A stretch of 64,000 nt of DNA, taken from NCBI RefSeq assembly GCF_019720915.1, contig NZ_JAHKSI010000001.1:496001-560000 (forward strand). The letters run 5' to 3'. Positions 33,472 through 44,225 of this stretch are shown piece by piece; positions within the stretch are counted from its first letter, which is position 1; every line of letters begins with the position of its first letter. The notes beneath the pieces are model-generated. The model worked only from the letters and a program-made list of their open reading frames with translations, made no database searches and was not told the DNA's origin. The stretch comes from Alkalihalobacillus sp. TS-13 (GTDB lineage: Bacteria; Bacillota; Bacilli; Bacillales; Fictibacillaceae). The position numbers were made by a program, and so were the translations under genes.

Positions 33472-33540
33472 CAATTTACACTTAAAAAGTGCAACTAAGG
33501 CTCAGCCTTCGCCAAGGCTTGGCTTCGCCAATTTTTTTAT
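33472..33540 (+). repeat. Dispersed repeat family A, copy 4 (shortened)
   Basis: Has ACACTTAAAAAGTGC in place of the long first hairpin, then CTCAGCCTTCGCCAAGG, CTTGGCTTCGCCAATTTTTTT. The second hairpin with its T run resembles a terminator. Confidence 0.75.
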
Positions 33541-33728
33541 CCAATTCATATTGTAGCACAACTTGCCTTCTATCAAAACGTTTTCACGAAACTTCCAAAA
33601 AAAGTTCACCTTTTGCTGTTTATGGCACCTATGCAGAGTAAAGCATAAGAAAATTGGGCGAAAAACCTGTTCTCTTTTCTTTTTCTCGCATACATTAACT
33701 TAGAATGTAAGATTAAGGTGTGATGAAT

Positions 33729-34472
33729 TTGAGTATAACCACTCACCGATTTATAAAAACGAATGATCAGCATGCTATCATTCATCTTCCGGAACAGCCT
33801 AATGGTTTTGCGATCCTGATAATAGGAGATACGAATCATTATGTGACTAACCAAACAAGCTCATGGTTGCAGCATCCAGAACGGAGGAAATTCATCGAGG
33901 AACTGTGCCGTTATGGATACACCGTTTATTATTCCAATTTATATGGACGGCATTGGGGGAATGATGGTAGTGTCGAGCTGCTGCATCGAATGTATCATAC
34001 CATCCTGAAGCAAGAAATCATCAATTCCAGAATCCATGTGTTTGCTGAAGGAATGGGGGCCTTATCTGCTGTTAAATGGATGTATCATCATGAAACACTC
34101 ACGAGGTCTGTAGCCTTCATGAATCCATGTTTCAGCTTGAAAGTCCATGCTGAAGCCGTTATGGAGCAAAAACTCTTTTATAAGCAGTTTCATAGGGAAA
34201 TCAGAAAAGCATATGATATGTCCGAAGATAAAGCAACGTTGTTTTTGGTGAAGGATAAAGGAATGTACGACTACCCTTCGAAAGCACCGGTGAAGATTTG
34301 GCACAATATGCAGGGAACTCCGTATTCATTTATAAAACATAGCCGTGCTTATGAAAAATTCAGGGAGGATCTAGGAGCGCCGATCGCACTGACGCTGCAG
34401 TTACCTGGGGGAAAATACGATCTCGCAAACAAAGTGAAGAATTTCTATCAAAAAAATGAGCTTGAACTATAG
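33729..34472 (+). CDS. Alpha/beta-hydrolase-like protein at the yjaU position
   Basis: About 247 residues. Layout follows an alpha/beta hydrolase: FAILIIGDTNHYV, a GYTVYYSNLYGRHWG strand-loop, and VFAEGMGALSAVKW at the nucleophile elbow, where the usual Ser of G-x-S-x-G is replaced by Met (G-M-G), so a classical nucleophile is not evident. AAGGTG lies 6 nt before TTG at 33729 but only 2 nt before ATG at 33723, so the TTG is preferred. Position before yjaV-med-comZ matches yjaU. Confidence 0.65.
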   Translation: MSITTHRFIKTNDQHAIIHLPEQPNGFAILIIGDTNHYVTNQTSSWLQHPERRKFIEELCRYGYTVYYSNLYGRHWGNDGSVELLHRMYHTILKQEIINSRIHVFAEGMGALSAVKWMYHHETLTRSVAFMNPCFSLKVHAEAVMEQKLFYKQFHREIRKAYDMSEDKATLFLVKDKGMYDYPSKAPVKIWHNMQGTPYSFIKHSRAYEKFREDLGAPIALTLQLPGGKYDLANKVKNFYQKNELEL

Positions 34473-34640
34473 TGATCAACCAGTGTATAGAGAAGTAATT
34501 CCGAATGTAACTCAAAGGGAACGGATTTTACTGTTAAGCTGGTTGATCTTATTCATGTTTATTTCAATACATAAAGCTTCTCAAAGTTAGTCATAAGGAC
34601 TCTGTAATCCATGAAGAAACAGGATTTAGTTCATCATTTG

Positions 34641-34837
34641 CGGACGATCCGCGAGCCTCCTCCCCTACACAGGATGTCAAAACAAAAGTGAAATCATTTT
34701 CGTGTCTGCGATGAGAATTCTTAGAAGCTTTCCTTGTCGAAGCTCCTTTAAATAACGGGGAGTCTCGCTTGGCTCGCTTTTCCCGCTGGAGTGCCGTAAA
34801 TTTCGTTTCAGTCAAACTTAGTCAGAAATCAACTGTA
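34641..34837. repeat. Dispersed repeat family B, copy 6 (right half)
   Basis: GATCCGCGAGCCTCC, ACAGGATGTCAA, ATTCTTAGAAGC, GTCGAAGCTCC, GAGTCTCGCTTGGCTCG, CCCGCTGGAGTG, and the outer end AGAAATCAACTG. The left half is missing. It occupies most of the 428-bp gap between yjaU and yjaV; 34473-34640 shows no gene. Confidence 0.85.
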
Positions 34838-34900
34838 TTATTTAACAAAGCCTAAAAATAAGATAGTAATAGACTGTATGAAAATGGAGGGCCAGTTATA

Positions 34901-35605
34901 ATGAAGAATACCTTGATTACTGGAGTGGCTGGAGAGCTTGGAATGCTCCTTTGTAATGAATTTTTAAATGATGAGATTGATGTATATGGGATTGATCATT
35001 TAGATAGGGAAGGACATGTCGGCCTCGATCTAATCGGAAGGAATGCCTTATTCCATTTCTATAACCTGCCGATCCAAGAGGTCGATTGGGATGATATTGA
35101 ACAGCCAAGGACCATCTTCCACTTAGCTCAAACTTCGCCAAAGACGAACCAGTTATCGGAATTGAAAACAATCCTGCAAAATCAACAACAAAATATGAGG
35201 AAGGTTATTCAATACGCAGCTGAGCAAAATAGTAAAATCATCCTTATTTCTACAACGGATGTATATGGAAATAGCAGACCACCCTTTCAAGCCGATCGAA
35301 CACCACAGCCAAACAGCTTGTATGGCACATTGATGTTGACGGAGGAAACATACCTCACTGAAACAGCTGAAGTTTTTGATGTGGATTATCATATTATGAG
35401 AATTCCCATGGTAAATGGCTGCAGAAATTCCATCGAAGAAAGATGTTTTGCGGTGGATAAATTAGAAAAAGCAGGAGTTTCGGACCAGAATAGAGAAATC
35501 AGTAATACCTTTACAATCACGAAAGAGACGTTTATCATGTCTTGTAATCAACTTATGAAGGGAGAATACTCCGATAAAATCATTACCCTATACGAAGAAA
35601 GATGA
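34901..35605 (+). CDS. NAD-dependent epimerase/dehydratase-like protein at the yjaV position
   Basis: A 234-residue protein with an extended-SDR fold: TGVAGELG nucleotide loop (residues 7-14), then IILISTTDVYG and the tyrosine in NSLYGTLMLTEE. The lysine four residues after that tyrosine is replaced by Met, so the standard Y-x3-K dyad is absent. At 234 residues it is also shorter than most epimerases. It may bind a nucleotide without catalysing. GGAGGGCCAGTTATA precedes the ATG. Position upstream of med matches yjaV. Confidence 0.75.
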   Translation: MKNTLITGVAGELGMLLCNEFLNDEIDVYGIDHLDREGHVGLDLIGRNALFHFYNLPIQEVDWDDIEQPRTIFHLAQTSPKTNQLSELKTILQNQQQNMRKVIQYAAEQNSKIILISTTDVYGNSRPPFQADRTPQPNSLYGTLMLTEETYLTETAEVFDVDYHIMRIPMVNGCRNSIEERCFAVDKLEKAGVSDQNREISNTFTITKETFIMSCNQLMKGEYSDKIITLYEER

Positions 35606-35734
35606 CAACGTTTTTTGCATACCGGACCGTTTGGAAGAATGATTTAGTACTCTTGGAATATTTCGAAATCATATGTATCGTTTATACTAGTACTAGTAAT
35701 AATGTCTTGGCAGTAAAGAGGAGAGGAAAAAAGA

Positions 35735-36688
35735 ATGGCAAAGATAATACCTTTCCTGATTGCAATTTCCCTTCTATCTCTTTCAGGTTGTCAGCAAGCA
35801 CTGAATTCCGGAGAGTTAGAGAGCATTGGACTTTTGATTGAAGATACCATAACCGATAAAGGGTGGGGCACGAAAGGTTATAAGGGCTTACTTCAAATTC
35901 AAGAAAAACTCGGTAAGGAAGTATTTTATCGTGAAGAGGTTAAATCAAAAGCACAAGTTCTATCAGCAGTCAGAGAATTTCAGAAGAATGATGTGAATCT
36001 TGTATTTGGCCATGGAAAGTTATATGCACCTCTATTCATGGAAATTAAATCGGAATTTCCCGATATGCATTTCGTTAGCTTCAATGGAAAAGTGAGCGGA
36101 GAGCGAATAACGAGTATACATTTCGATTCATATGCCATGGGTTATTTTGCAGGGGTGATATCTGGTGCTATGACTGAATCCGGGCAAATCGGTATGATCG
36201 CAGCTTTTCCCTGGCAGCCTGAAGTAACAGGATTCCAAGAAGGTGCCAGCGTTTATAATGAAAACGTAGAAACACATATTGAATTTGTTGAAGACTGGGA
36301 GGATACGAATAGAGCATTCAATATTTTAAGGAAAATGACAGGACAAGGTGTTGATGTCTTTTATCCTGCAGGAGATGGATATACCGTACCAGTGATCGAA
36401 AGGATCAAGGAGCAAGGAAATTATGCGATCGGGTTTGTTTCCGATATGGCGGATCTAGGTGAACAAACCGTTTTAACAAGTACGGTCCAACATGTCGATC
36501 GTCTTTATGTCAGGATTGCCAAGAAGTATGACGAGGGGGAGCTCCGGAATGGAAATATCCATTATGATTTCCAGGAGGATGTGATATCACTCGCGCCTTT
36601 CAGTGATGAAGTGCCGAATGGCCTACAAGATAAGATAAGCACATTGGTTAAAGAATATAAAGAAACTGGCAAACTCCCACAACCATAA
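35735..36688 (+). CDS. med: Med, BMP-family lipoprotein, positive regulator of comK
   Basis: A 317-residue lipoprotein: signal peptide MAKIIPFLIAISLLSLSGC with the lipobox LSGC, then a basic-membrane-protein domain (DKGWGTKGYKGL, VFGHGKLYAPLFMEI, FAGVISGAMTESGQIGMI). BMP proteins usually bind nucleosides; B. subtilis Med raises comK expression. AAAGAGGAGAGGAAAAAAGA precedes the ATG. comZ follows 21 bp later. Confidence 0.9.
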   Translation: MAKIIPFLIAISLLSLSGCQQALNSGELESIGLLIEDTITDKGWGTKGYKGLLQIQEKLGKEVFYREEVKSKAQVLSAVREFQKNDVNLVFGHGKLYAPLFMEIKSEFPDMHFVSFNGKVSGERITSIHFDSYAMGYFAGVISGAMTESGQIGMIAAFPWQPEVTGFQEGASVYNENVETHIEFVEDWEDTNRAFNILRKMTGQGVDVFYPAGDGYTVPVIERIKEQGNYAIGFVSDMADLGEQTVLTSTVQHVDRLYVRIAKKYDEGELRNGNIHYDFQEDVISLAPFSDEVPNGLQDKISTLVKEYKETGKLPQP

Positions 36689-36709
36689 TATCATTGGAGG
36701 ATAAACCTT

Positions 36710-36901
36710 ATGAATCAAGAAAGAAATATGAAGTTCATGCAAATTGCGATGACACATTTACCTGAAGCGAAACAGATGATGGAAGATAAAGGTATGCAAT
36801 TATCAATGGAAGACATCCAACCTTTACTCAACATGCTGATGAATGTGATGAATGACGCGTATGAGCTAGGAAGAACAGAAGCCGTATCCGAGGACGATTA
36901 A
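36710..36901 (+). CDS. comZ: ComZ, negative regulator of competence late gene comG
   Basis: A 63-residue protein with FMQIAMTHLPEAKQMMEDKG and PLLNMLMNVMNDAYELGR, matching ComZ. In B. subtilis it dampens comG transcription and is co-transcribed with med. TTGGAGGATAAACCTT precedes the ATG. Confidence 0.93.
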   Translation: MNQERNMKFMQIAMTHLPEAKQMMEDKGMQLSMEDIQPLLNMLMNVMNDAYELGRTEAVSEDD

Positions 36902-36951
36902 GAAATCGTCGGTCATACTTAATACATAGGAAACATAATACATAACCCGTT

Positions 36952-36990
36952 GGACCTTCAGCATGAAAATTGCAGAAGGTCCTTTATAAA
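36952..36990 (+). terminator. Rho-independent terminator after comZ
   Basis: Exact 8-bp inverted repeat GGACCTTC / GAAGGTCC followed by TTTATAAA. Confidence 0.8.
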
Positions 36991-37660
36991 AAGATAGGTC
37001 TACCCCAGCACTTCGACGTGGTATTTTTTTATGAAGACAGTCAGTGGAAGGTTTTTGTGTTTTGTAGATAAAATCTTTTTTTGTAGATAAATCAGAATTT
37101 CATATAAGCTGAGCAATCATTTTACCTTATTTACGTCCAACCTCTGCATTTTATGAATAAATACCATCCAATATTGCCCTTATTATTCTGCTTTTCTTCC
37201 ATAATCGGATAAAAACATCGATTTTTGAAAGGGTTTAAGTTTTGCTGGCGGTCCCAAAAGCTCCCTAACTCGCGCTGGACTCAACACAAAATGATTTCAT
37301 GTTCCGAGGCTGCGATGAGAATTCTTAGAAGCTTTTCTTGATCTAAACTAAACTTATCCTACGCTGTTCCGGCTTTAATGAGCATGCCGTCGAGGGATGT
37401 TCCATGTTTTGTTCTATACATTGATTTTAGTAGAAATCTCTTGTAGCAATATTCGAAGATAGTGTAATTTCGGACAGGAACGCAAGAAATAAAGGCAAAG
37501 CATCCCGAAGCCGGCCTAACTTCGGACAGGAAAACCATAAAAACATCAGTCTATCATACAAAGGAACCTCCTTCGATAAACGTTTCCGGAATTATCCAAA
37601 GGGCGAATTTCTGCATCGTTAACACATACATAGAATAAAAACCAATGATAATAACTAGAC
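36991..37660. other. Gene-free interval upstream of fabH
   Basis: About 670 bp with no supported gene. It holds a decayed family B fragment, two copies of TTCGGACAGGAA 52 bp apart (37469 and 37521), and AT-rich sequence. The only open frames here lack ribosome-binding sites. Confidence 0.7.
37270..37340. repeat. Dispersed repeat family B, copy 7 (decayed fragment)
   Basis: CGCGCTGGACTCAACACAAAATG, broken as CTCAACACAAAATGATTTCA, then CTGCGATGAGAATTCTTAG and AGCTTTTCTTG, parallel to the inner segment of copy 3 near 23594-23655. Confidence 0.65.
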
Positions 37661-37682
37661 AATATAGAAATATTGGATTAAA

Positions 37683-37701
37683 ATTAGTACCAAGTCATAA
37701 T
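37683..37701 (+). promoter_or_regulatory. Likely FapR operator overlapping the fabHF promoter
   Basis: ATTAGTACCAAGTCATAAT has a perfect TTAGTAC left half and a degenerate right half, as in FapR sites upstream of Bacillus fatty-acid genes (consensus recalled as TTAGTACC-N-N-TACTAA). A TTGGAT hexamer at 37673 and CATAAT at 37696 (17-bp spacing) could be the promoter. Malonyl-CoA would release FapR and raise fabHF expression (known mechanism). Confidence 0.65.
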
Positions 37702-37741
37702 ATAAGATACTAAGAAAAGTCATACAAAAAGGGGTAATAAA

Positions 37742-38677
37742 ATGAATGCAGGCGTAATCGGAATTGGCAGATATGTCCCGGAACGTGTGATGACCAATGC
37801 AGACCTTGAAAAGATCGTCGATACATCTGATGAATGGATCCGTACAAGAACTGGAATCCAAGAAAGAAGAATAGCAGATAATGATATGGATACATCCCAT
37901 ATGGCAGAAAGAGCTGGAAATGAAGCGTTGGCAGATGCAGGCCTGGACGCAGCTGATATTGATTTGATTCTAGTCGCTACAGTGACTGGTGATTATGGAT
38001 TCCCTTCCGTAGCTTGTCTAATCCAAGAAAGGCTTGGAGCACATAATGCAGTAGCTATGGATATAAGTGCAGCATGTGCGGGGTTCATTTATGGTATGAT
38101 AACGGCAAAGCAATATATTGATACTGATACTTATAAAAACGTGCTCGTCATCGGGGTTGAAAAGTTATCAAAAATCACGGATTGGGAAGATCGGAATACC
38201 GCTGTCTTATTTGGGGATGGAGCAGGTGCAGCAGTCATCGCACCCGTGTCTGATGGGAAGGGTATTTTATCGTTCGATATGGGCTCTGATGGTTCAGGGG
38301 CAAAGCATCTATTCCAAAACGGTGACCATTTATACATGAACGGACGTGAGGTATTCAAGTTCGCTGTCAGACAAATGCCTGAATCCTCCATGAAGGTCGT
38401 TCAAAAAGCAGGACTACAAAAAGAGGACGTAGACTTTTTGATCCCACATCAAGCAAATATCCGCATTATGGAGGCTGCACGGGAACGCCTTGGTTTACCT
38501 CAGGAAAAAATGGCCTCCACTGTCGCAAAGTTTGGAAACACATCCTCCTCTTCAATTCCAATTGCCTTGGTCGAAGCTAGGGAATCAGGTAAGATAAAAG
38601 ATGGAGATGTACTTGTACTCGTAGGTTTTGGCGGAGGATTGACCTGGGGTGCAGTCGCGTTAAGATGGGGAAAATAG
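37742..38677 (+). CDS. fabH: Beta-ketoacyl-ACP synthase III
   Basis: A 311-residue initiating condensing enzyme of fatty-acid synthesis; it joins acyl-CoA and malonyl-ACP. Catalytic Cys in ISAACAGF (residue about 112), His in IPHQANIRI, Asn in GNTSSSSIP. In Bacillus it prefers branched acyl-CoA primers (family knowledge). AAAAGGGGTAATAAA precedes the ATG. fabF follows 24 bp downstream. Confidence 0.95.
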   Translation: MNAGVIGIGRYVPERVMTNADLEKIVDTSDEWIRTRTGIQERRIADNDMDTSHMAERAGNEALADAGLDAADIDLILVATVTGDYGFPSVACLIQERLGAHNAVAMDISAACAGFIYGMITAKQYIDTDTYKNVLVIGVEKLSKITDWEDRNTAVLFGDGAGAAVIAPVSDGKGILSFDMGSDGSGAKHLFQNGDHLYMNGREVFKFAVRQMPESSMKVVQKAGLQKEDVDFLIPHQANIRIMEAARERLGLPQEKMASTVAKFGNTSSSSIPIALVEARESGKIKDGDVLVLVGFGGGLTWGAVALRWGK

Positions 38678-38701
38678 TTTTTTAAGGAGCTGAATTAGAC
38701 T

Positions 38702-39940
38702 ATGAATAAACGAGTTGTCATTACAGGACTGGGTACAGTCTCTCCACTCGGAAATAATACAGAGACGACTTGGACGAACATTATCAATGGAAAATCAGGA
38801 ATCGGTGAACTGACAAGAAGAGACAAGGATCAATTCCCTGCAAAAGTAGCTGGGGAAGCGACTGAGTTCGACCCTGCACAATTCATGGATAAAAAAGATG
38901 TACGCAAGATGGACCGCTTTACTCAATTTGCAATTGCAGCTACACAGATGGCTGTGAAAGATGCTGACTTAACCATCGCAGATGATAATGCAGATCGAGT
39001 AGGTGTATGGATCGGTTCTGGAATCGGCGGGATGGAAACGTATGAACAGCAATTCCAGGTTTTCATGGAAAAAGGGCAACGGCGTGTCAGTCCTTTCTTC
39101 GTACCGATGATGATCCCGGATATGGCCTCAGGTCAGGTATCGATCATGCTCGGTGCAAAAGGAATCAATTCATGTACGGTTACGGCTTGTGCATCGGGAG
39201 CGAATTCAATCGGAGATGCGTTTAAAGCGATTCAACGCGGTGATGCTGATGTAATGATCACCGGTGGGACGGAAGCGCCGATCACAAACATGGCCTTGGC
39301 CGGATTCTCATCGGCTAAAGCTTTATCTTTCAATACCGATCCTTCCTCTGCAAGCCGTCCGTTTGATGCAAATCGTGATGGTTTCGTCATGGGTGAAGGG
39401 GCTGGAATACTTGTACTTGAATCGTTGGAATCAGCTCAAAAACGCGGAGCTAGAATTTATGCAGAGATTGTAGGGTATGGTTCAACTGGTGATGCCTATC
39501 ATATTACTGCTCCAGCTCCAGGAGGAGAAGGCGGCGTACGTGCGATGAACATCGCTTTGAAGGATGCAGGGATGTCTCCTAGTGAAGTCGATTATTTGAA
39601 CGCCCATGGTACAAGCACTGATTTTAATGATAAATATGAAACAATGGCGATTAAATCAGTATTCGGTGATCACGCGCAAAAGCTTGCGATCAGTTCAACG
39701 AAATCAATGACAGGACATTTGTTAGGTGCTGCAGGCGGGTTGGAAGCAGTGCTTTCAATCAAATCGATTGAAAACAATATCATGCCACCGACCATCAATT
39801 ACGAAACTCCTGATCCTGAATGTGATTTGGATTATATACCGAATGAAGCAAGAAAAGCAGAAGTCAATACAGTCATGAGTAACTCCTTAGGTTTTGGAGG
39901 CCATAACGTAGCGCTATTATTCAAACGATATACGGATTAA
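38702..39940 (+). CDS. fabF: Beta-ketoacyl-ACP synthase II
   Basis: A 412-residue elongating condensing enzyme. Catalytic Cys in [13 protein letters not shown] (about residue 163), His in [11 protein letters not shown], His in [13 protein letters not shown]. Extends acyl-ACP with malonyl-ACP; target of cerulenin and platensimycin. TAAGGAGCTGAATTAGACT precedes the ATG. Confidence 0.96.
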   Translation: MNKRVVITGLGTVSPLGNNTETTWTNIINGKSGIGELTRRDKDQFPAKVAGEATEFDPAQFMDKKDVRKMDRFTQFAIAATQMAVKDADLTIADDNADRVGVWIGSGIGGMETYEQQFQVFMEKGQRRVSPFFVPMMIPDMASGQVSIMLGAKGINSCTVTACASGANSIGDAFKAIQRGDADVMITGGTEAPITNMALAGFSSAKALSFNTDPSSASRPFDANRDGFVMGEGAGILVLESLESAQKRGARIYAEIVGYGSTGDAYHITAPAPGGEGGVRAMNIALKDAGMSPSEVDYLNAHGTSTDFNDKYETMAIKSVFGDHAQKLAISSTKSMTGHLLGAAGGLEAVLSIKSIENNIMPPTINYETPDPECDLDYIPNEARKAEVNTVMSNSLGFGGHNVALLFKRYTD

Positions 39941-39955
39941 TAGAAATAATAAAAG

Positions 39956-39987
39956 GCTGATGGGATTATTATCTCATCAGTTTTTTA
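39956..39987 (+). terminator. Rho-independent terminator after fabF
   Basis: CTGATG / CATCAG stem (with adjacent G/C pairs) around ATTATTAT, followed by six T residues. Confidence 0.88.
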
Positions 39988-40193
39988 TATCTTATTAAAG
40001 TTGTTTTTGAAGAATCGTATTTAAGGGATTAAATCAACAAGAAACAACAGCAGGAGTAAATTGATGAAGTGGATTTTCGTGCACACATTATAATAGTAGA
40101 AACTTAGCAATGAATAGTTGTCATAACCTGACTACATGTCCCATATAGTGAATTAACATATGTATACAAGCACTCTAATAGGAGATGAGGGCT

Positions 40194-40418
40194 TTGGTTT
40201 TTCGACTATTCTTACTATTATTAGGATTCAGCTTTGCTGTTTCAGGCGGGGTCAGCTTGATAGCCTTCTTAAATTTGATTACAACCGGCCATGGATTTGT
40301 TAATTATTTAGCCTTCATCCTGACGCGGGTTGAGTCCATTTTATTCATAGTCGGTTTGCTGTTGGTATGGGGCAGTATCTATTTGCCTTCCTTCAATGAT
40401 AAAAACGATGAGAATTGA
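40194..40418 (+). CDS. Small membrane protein with two hydrophobic helices
   Basis: About 74 residues. Two membrane segments (LFLLLLGFSFAVSGGVSLI and ILFIVGLLLVWGSIYL) and a charged C-terminus (NDKNDEN). GGAG abuts the in-frame ATG at 40185, too close to use, but lies 9 nt before TTG at 40194, so TTG is preferred. Function unknown. Confidence 0.65.
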   Translation: MVFRLFLLLLGFSFAVSGGVSLIAFLNLITTGHGFVNYLAFILTRVESILFIVGLLLVWGSIYLPSFNDKNDEN

Positions 40419-40529
40419 CGAAAATGTACAATTGTCGACTAAAAAAAGTGCGATTAAAGAATAAATTTGTAGCCCTCTGACTATACTGATTTTAACAAAA
40501 CAGTAAATCCTGTAAAGTGAGGGGTATAC

Positions 40530-41291
40530 ATGTTGTACTTAAGAGACGTTTGGGTAAACTGGTTCGAAGGCGAAGAGAACGGTTATAATGTTTGTGAATT
40601 CCATGAATGGAGGAAGGAAGACTTCATCGAACTTCTCGATCAAGTCCCGATCATCAAGATGGAATCACCTCTTTTAAACTACATAGAAAATGACTTGAGT
40701 GAATTGCCTGAGGAACTGTTGCGAGAGGTAAAAAACAAGAGTTATATCCGTAAAAACAACCAGAGAGAACAAATCGAGTATTGCATGATTGCGACGGACG
40801 GAAAGAAATGTCTTGTTGTGGATACGATGGGATATAAAATTCCGATCCGTAAAAGCAGGATGATTCCACGGCAAGAACAATTGGTATATGAAATGGCTGA
40901 AGAATTGGATCCGAAGAAATACACATTCGATTCTACAAATGAACAAAAAAAGGAATACCATATCCTCTCCCCAGACCCTAAGGATATGAAAGGCCTGACA
41001 CGTCGTGAACGACAGCTGAAGCAATTGTTATTCATGGCCCTTGACCAGATGTATACGAGCGGCAATACAGCAGAAGCCAGATATTGGTACACAGAATGGA
41101 TTCCAGAAAAGTATACAGATATCCAGATGATGAGTTTTGATGAAGCATGGAGAGCTCTCTATAATGAAGTATGTCAAGGGTGGACATCAAAGCATCAGTC
41201 GATCTGTGAACGGCTGATAAAAGGACAACCTTACTTTGAGAAAATATGGGAATTAGAAAAAGGAACACATGTAAACCAACAGAGGAGCTGA
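40530..41291 (+). CDS. yjbA: YjbA family protein (UPF0736)
   Basis: A 253-residue cytoplasmic protein. Its opening [20 protein letters not shown] and the [20 protein letters not shown] segment match YjbA/UPF0736, restricted to Bacillaceae. Function unknown. GTGAGGGGTATAC precedes the ATG. A strong terminator begins in its last codons. Confidence 0.9.
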   Translation: MLYLRDVWVNWFEGEENGYNVCEFHEWRKEDFIELLDQVPIIKMESPLLNYIENDLSELPEELLREVKNKSYIRKNNQREQIEYCMIATDGKKCLVVDTMGYKIPIRKSRMIPRQEQLVYEMAEELDPKKYTFDSTNEQKKEYHILSPDPKDMKGLTRRERQLKQLLFMALDQMYTSGNTAEARYWYTEWIPEKYTDIQMMSFDEAWRALYNEVCQGWTSKHQSICERLIKGQPYFEKIWELEKGTHVNQQRS

Positions 41292-41312
41292 CGCTGATCA
41301 GCTCTTTTTTAT
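41279..41312 (+). terminator. Rho-independent terminator after yjbA
   Basis: Perfect AGAGCTGA-type stem GAGCTGA / TCAGCTC around CGCTGA with six T residues. Confidence 0.92.
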
Positions 41313-41380
41313 TTGATACGTTTAAATGCATGTGTTGAAGGGAATTGTCAGTTGTACAATTAACTACAAGGAGGTTTATC

Positions 41381-42049
41381 ATGTCTAAAAGAATCCTCAT
41401 GATTGTAACGAATGCAGATAAAATAAATGATGAAAAGGAAACCGGTTTATGGTTGGAGGAATTCGCTGTACCGTATAACCTTTTTATAAATCAAGGGTAT
41501 GAAGTAACGGTCAAGAGTCCAAAAGGCGGCCAGATTCCACTTGACCCAAATAGTATTCCTGAAGAAGAGAAGCAGGAATTCGCTGATGCGCAAGACAAAT
41601 TGACTCAAACGGATAAGCTAACTGAAAATGACCTGAAGGAAGAATATGATGGCGTGTTTTTACCAGGTGGACATGGTACGATGTTCGACTTTCCAGATAA
41701 TGAATTGATGCAAAAAATTATCGGCAAAATGGCTGATCAAAATAAAGTGATTGGAGCTGTTTGCCACGGACCATCCGGTTTAGTCAATGTAACTTACCAG
41801 GATGGTACCCCACTGGTAAAAGGGAAAAAAGTCAATGGTTTTACCGATGAAGAAGAAAAAGAAATGCAACTGACTGAAGAGATGCCGTTTTTACTTGAGA
41901 CAACACTTAGAGAAAAGGGTGGAAAGTTCGTCCAAGGGGATAAATGGACCGACTTTTCAGTTAGAGATGGAAACCTTGTAACAGGGCAAAACCCGATGTC
42001 AAGTGAAAGTACGGCTCAAAAATTGATTGAAGCACTGAATGAACAATAA
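41381..42049 (+). CDS. DJ-1/PfpI-family class I glutamine-amidotransferase-like protein (Hsp31-like)
   Basis: A 222-residue protein. Nucleophile elbow GAVCHGPSGLVN with Cys followed by His, and FLPGGHGTMFDFP upstream, fit the Hsp31/glyoxalase III branch of DJ-1 proteins, which convert methylglyoxal or act as chaperones. AAGGAGGTTTATC precedes the ATG at 41381, preferred over 41345. Substrate not determined. Confidence 0.85.
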   Translation: MSKRILMIVTNADKINDEKETGLWLEEFAVPYNLFINQGYEVTVKSPKGGQIPLDPNSIPEEEKQEFADAQDKLTQTDKLTENDLKEEYDGVFLPGGHGTMFDFPDNELMQKIIGKMADQNKVIGAVCHGPSGLVNVTYQDGTPLVKGKKVNGFTDEEEKEMQLTEEMPFLLETTLREKGGKFVQGDKWTDFSVRDGNLVTGQNPMSSESTAQKLIEALNEQ

Positions 42050-42052
42050 AGC

Positions 42053-42083
42053 AAAAGGGATGATCGCAACGATCATCCCTTTT
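42053..42083. terminator. Bidirectional terminator between the DJ-1 gene and trpS
   Basis: Perfect palindrome AAAAGGGATGATCG / CGATCATCCCTTTT around CAA. Confidence 0.95.
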
Positions 42084-42084
42084 A

Positions 42085-43092
<1,008 letters not shown>

Positions 43093-43104
43093 TTATATGT
43101 TCTG

Positions 43105-43395
43105 TTAAAGAAAAAATAAAAAACGCGACACAACCGTCCATTATGGGACGATTGCACCGCGTTGCCACCCAGAATTATTCATAAAGAATCACTCAGTTCT
43201 CTGCGTATAGACATCAGCCTATAGTACAGAGTGTCCAGGATAACGTCAGGACCTTACGTCAAAGCCTACTACAAAATGTTTCGGTTTGATAGCTCAGAAG
43301 CCCATTCCACCGATGACCTTGTCTGTTCTCACCAACCACAGACTCTCTTAAAAGGGGAATTCAGTGTACTCCTCTTCCTCATCGCAATAACAAAT
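43105..43395 (-). ncRNA. T-box riboswitch leader of trpS
   Basis: On the minus strand the conserved T-box TGGGTGGCAACGCGG lies at 43158-43172, followed by a terminator stem (AACGCGGTGCAATCG... to GTGTCGCGTT) with a T-rich run. Upstream are the stem I features AGAGAGTCTGTGGTTGG and a likely specifier loop GGAATGGGCTTCTGAGC, in which TGG (43304-43302) would read tRNA-Trp. Uncharged tRNA-Trp would favour antitermination. Confidence 0.9.
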
Positions 43396-43438
43396 TTTAT
43401 TAACGATAGTATATACAATTGGAAATCAATTTGCAATA

Positions 43439-43801
43439 TCAAATGGTAAAAGAAATCAATACCGTTGTCAAAAATCCGAGCAATCCCGTAATCAGCAATG
43501 GTTCTGAAAGGGTATATTCAAACGCTTCTGATGGTAATTGCATATTTTCGACGTCATCCATGATTTCACCCATTTTCGTACCTTTCTTCATGAACTTTCT
43601 GAAACTCAACGTGAATGCATCGAAAAATCCGCCTCTTGTAACGAACATAAGACCGCCGAACATGATGTAGAGCATCGAAATCAGGAAGACAGAGTTTATG
43701 AATGTTACAACTGTAATGTTGTCGTAGTAAAAATACATAAAACCAGAGCCGATTACAAGCAAAAGTGCTAATAAATATGTGGATTGTCTAATCAATCGCA
43801 T
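43439..43801 (-). CDS. DUF3899 membrane protein
   Basis: A 120-residue protein with three hydrophobic helices (residues about 8-24, 28-50 and 98-118) around a basic cytoplasmic loop (RKFMKKGTKMGEI). The pattern fits DUF3899; function unknown. It lies just upstream of the trpS leader, on the same strand, and no strong terminator separates them, so some read-through into the T-box leader is possible. Spacing to the ATG contains GAGGTGACATA. Confidence 0.75.
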   Translation of the reverse strand: MRLIRQSTYLLALLLVIGSGFMYFYYDNITVVTFINSVFLISMLYIMFGGLMFVTRGGFFDAFTLSFRKFMKKGTKMGEIMDDVENMQLPSEAFEYTLSEPLLITGLLGFLTTVLISFTI

Positions 43802-44103
43802 TATGTCACCTCATTATTGATGATACACGATAGAAGTTTATCGTAGCAATACCCTAAACACTGTTAAAGCACGTGTAATATGTCAGAATATTTGATAATG
43901 AATGACAATTGCATAACTCATTCATTTCTATTAACGATAAATACCATTACATCAACCGTTTGGTGTATCTTCTATGCAAAAACTTCTATTTTTAAGCACT
44001 CTCTACCCAAAGATGCCGATTTTTAAAGTGGTTCAAAAGTCCTAATTATTGTTATCAAACCGTAATGAACATAGGGTTTTTGTAAAATATATTAAAAAAG
44101 TGC

Positions 44104-44132
44104 ATGCAAAATTTTGTGAAAACTTGTATAAT
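44104..44132 (+). promoter_or_regulatory. Probable promoter of the opp operon
   Basis: TATAAT at 44127-44132 with a poor -35 (ATGCAA) 17 bp upstream. It lies 94 bp before oppA within a 424-bp interval (43802-44225) that holds no gene. Confidence 0.5.
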
Positions 44133-44225
44133 ACAAAATGTGAACGAAATTCCTTAAAAAATCTGACATTTTCTGAGGGTGACGTTCGCATAATTTCACC
44201 AATATTTAGGGGAGGTCATTAAGAC

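Noticed and set aside
37655-37900. Minus-strand frames over the fabH start
   Set aside because: They overlap fabH and its likely operator and show no ribosome-binding site.
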